From NCBI GenBank assembly GCA_029007845.1, contig JAQXIP010000012.1, positions 1-43,942 on the forward strand: a DNA stretch of 43,942 nt. The letters run 5' to 3'. A program made the position numbers and the translations under genes. Below, piece by piece: positions 42,501 to 43,942 of the stretch. Source of the stretch: Clostridiales bacterium. GTDB taxonomy: Bacteria; Bacillota; Clostridia; Lachnospirales; Lachnospiraceae. Under the pieces are notes generated by a model. That model searched no databases, was not told the origin of the DNA, and saw nothing but the letters and a program-made list of their open reading frames with translations. How positions within the stretch are numbered: position 1 is the first letter of the stretch; the number at the start of each line of letters is the position of its first letter.

Positions 42501-43718
42501 ATGTTAATAGTAAAAAAATTCGGCGGTACTTCCGTAGCCGATAAAGAAAGAATCTTGAATGTTGCCAGAAGATGTAAAGAAGAATACGATAAGGGCAACG
42601 AAGTAGTTGTGGTATTGTCTGCAATGGGTAAACAGACAGACGTATTACTGGATATGGCAAAGGACATCAATCCAAATGCATCCAAGCGGGAAATGGATAT
42701 GCTGCTTACGACAGGTGAGCAGACTTCGGTTGCATTAATGGCTATGGCTCTGGACTCCATGGGGGTTCCTGCAGTATCGTTAAATGCATTCCAGGTGGCA
42801 ATGCATACAACATCCGATTACAGCAATGCCAGATTAAAACGGATTGACAGCGAGCGGATCCGCATGGAACTGAACCAGAAACGGATCGTGGTGATTACCG
42901 GATTCCAGGGAATTGATAAATATGATAATTACACTACACTGGGACGGGGTGGTTCGGATACAACAGCGGTAGCACTGGCAGCAGCCCTTCATGCAGATGC
43001 CTGTGAGATCTATACGGATGTGGATGGAGTATACACAGCAGATCCACGTATCGTTAAGGATGCAAGAAAACTCAAAGAGATCACTTACGATGAAATGCTG
43101 GAACTGGCTTCTCTTGGTGCCGGGGTGCTTCATAACCGCTCGGTAGAGATGGCGAAGAAATATGGCGTACAATTAGTTGTCCGCTCTAGTCTGAATAATA
43201 ACGAAGGAACCATTGTTAAGGAGGAAACAAAAATGGAAAAAATGCTTGTAAGCGGTGTTGCTTGTGATAAAAATACAGCTCGTATTGCGGTAATCGGTCT
43301 GGAAGATCAGCCAGGTGTTGCATTCAAATTATTTAATCATCTGGCACATCATAACATTAACGTCGATATTATTTTACAGTCCGTTGGCCGTGACGGCACA
43401 AAAGATATCAGCTTTACCGTATCAGAGGATAACGCAGATGAGGCAGTTGAAATCATTGAAAGACACCGGGAAGGCAGCCTGAGATGTCAGAAGGTAGATC
43501 TGGATAAGAATGTAGCGAAAGTTTCAGTAGTAGGTGCTGGTATGATGACCAATGCAGGCGTTGCAGCTAAGATGTTCGAAGCATTATTTGACTGCGGCGT
43601 AAACATTAAACAGATCGCTACTTCTGAGATCAAAGTAACCGTGCTGATTGATCAGAAATATGTAGAGAAAGCTATGGAAGCAGTGCATGATGCATTCAGC
43701 CTTGGAGATGGAAAATAA
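42501..43718 (+). CDS. lysC: Aspartokinase (class II, alpha subunit)
   Basis: A 405-residue kinase making aspartyl phosphate, the entry to lysine, threonine and methionine. KFGGTSVAD at the N-terminus, MLLTTGEQTSVALMA (~75), TTLGRGGSDTTAVALAAAL (~147) and the TDVDGVYTADPR motif form the catalytic domain to ~245. Two ACT domains follow (~262-330, ~340-405) for feedback control. Length and layout equal Bacillus subtilis aspartokinase II. AGGAGG precedes the ATG. An internal start (next entry) would give the separate regulatory beta subunit. Confidence 0.95.
   Translation: MLIVKKFGGTSVADKERILNVARRCKEEYDKGNEVVVVLSAMGKQTDVLLDMAKDINPNASKREMDMLLTTGEQTSVALMAMALDSMGVPAVSLNAFQVAMHTTSDYSNARLKRIDSERIRMELNQKRIVVITGFQGIDKYDNYTTLGRGGSDTTAVALAAALHADACEIYTDVDGVYTADPRIVKDARKLKEITYDEMLELASLGAGVLHNRSVEMAKKYGVQLVVRSSLNNNEGTIVKEETKMEKMLVSGVACDKNTARIAVIGLEDQPGVAFKLFNHLAHHNINVDIILQSVGRDGTKDISFTVSEDNADEAVEIIERHREGSLRCQKVDLDKNVAKVSVVGAGMMTNAGVAAKMFEALFDCGVNIKQIATSEIKVTVLIDQKYVEKAMEAVHDAFSLGDGK
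43233..43718 (+). CDS. Aspartokinase beta subunit from an internal in-frame start
   Basis: Inside lysC, a perfect ribosome site AAGGAGG (43218-43224) lies eight bases before an in-frame ATG at codon 245. The product, 161 residues starting MEKMLVSGVA, contains exactly the two ACT domains. In Bacillus subtilis the lysC gene makes an alpha and an in-frame beta subunit of the same size that assemble as alpha2beta2. The sequence strongly suggests the same here. Confidence 0.75.
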   Translation: MEKMLVSGVACDKNTARIAVIGLEDQPGVAFKLFNHLAHHNINVDIILQSVGRDGTKDISFTVSEDNADEAVEIIERHREGSLRCQKVDLDKNVAKVSVVGAGMMTNAGVAAKMFEALFDCGVNIKQIATSEIKVTVLIDQKYVEKAMEAVHDAFSLGDGK

Positions 43719-43760
43719 AAAGAAGTGTCCAGTAAGACATTAAAACTTCTCTGGTGGCAG

Positions 43761-43942
43761 GTAACAGTTCAGCCGTGATGAGCGCACAGCCGCCGGAAGC
43801 TCGCAAAATATCAGGTACCATAAAATATCCCTTTGAACACGTCGGCATTTGGTTTTGCGTTTTTTGCAAAACCTTAGTACCGCTACGTGTTCAATGGAGC
43901 GAAAGCGGGTATTTCATGGTACCTGATATTCTGCGAGCTTCC
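43761..43942. repeat. Large palindromic repeat running off the right edge
   Basis: Begins with the shared end GTAACAGTTCAGCC (43761-43774). Within it, 43795-43831 (GGAAGCTCGCA... to CCC) is nearly the reverse complement of 43907-43942. Inside these arms GAACACGT pairs with ACGTGTTC, and GGTTTTGC with GCAAAACC (43867-43873 area). The nested hairpin is about 150 bases. If it follows the pattern at 42327-42474, the other end (GGCTGAACTGTTAC type) lies roughly 35 bases beyond the window. 43719-43760 holds only a weak AGAAGT/ACTTCT stem after lysC. Confidence 0.8.

Overview
The window looks like chromosomal DNA of an anaerobic, low-to-mid GC Firmicute of class Clostridia, most likely a butyrate-producing Lachnospiraceae. 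The grounds are a butyryl-CoA:acetate CoA-transferase, a complete-looking anaerobic (cobalt-early) vitamin B12 pathway, T-box and yybP-ykoY leader RNAs, AGGAGG-type ribosome sites, a FeoA-FeoB fusion with a Cys-rich partner, and an HD-GYP protein. The transferase resembles what I remember of the Anaerobutyricum (Eubacterium) hallii type, but the genus is not settled by the sequence. No rRNA, tRNA, phage, insertion sequence or CRISPR array is visible.

Layout. 1-206: a tandem pair of 59-base repeats with palindromes, ending at the ribosome site of maf. 829-2238 (minus): a rubredoxin/glutamate-synthase-like FMN protein behind a promoter with a Fur/PerR-like box. 2445-5602: a membrane HD-GYP protein and a subtilisin-family protease. 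5702-7955: a repeat remnant, a promoter, a T-box leader with terminator, and a CstA-family transporter. 8017-11270: a decayed PhoH-like fragment, a Mn2+ (yybP-ykoY) riboswitch with terminator controlling a P-type cation ATPase, and a decayed TrkA-C fragment. 11354-12148 (minus): a secreted protein with three bacterial Ig-like (Big_2) repeats.

12257-31968 is the core. A consensus promoter and ArsR/SmtB operator precede a metal-sensing ArsR repressor, a free-standing heavy-metal-binding domain and a CPC-type P1B ATPase. Only 4 bases later a FecCD-type permease and its ATPase begin, followed without a real gap by cbiD, F, G, H, L, cbiJ-E-T (fused), cbiA-cobT (fused), cobU, cobS, a short cobU-like gene with a broken P-loop, cobC, cbiB, cobD and cbiP-cbiC (fused). 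Most junctions are overlaps of 4-19 bases. This set covers every step from cobalt-precorrin-2 to cobalamin. It lacks a cobalt chelatase (CbiK/CbiX), a corrinoid adenosyltransferase, CbiMNQO and a substrate-binding protein for the transporter. I saw no B12 riboswitch at its front, so the visible upstream control is the metal-responsive one.

32055-37461: an OPT-family transporter, then feoAB, a Cys-rich FeoB partner and thioredoxin reductase. 37472-39198: the CoA-transferase gene flanked by two inverted copies of an ~80-base structured element not otherwise explained. 39367-43718: a threonine/aspartate-family block (ACT-domain regulator, homoserine dehydrogenase, ApgM-type putative homoserine kinase, aspartokinase with an internal start for a beta subunit). 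Palindromic intergenic repeats sharing the end GTAACAGTTCAGCC occur at 5702-5742, 42327-42474 and 43761 to the window edge.
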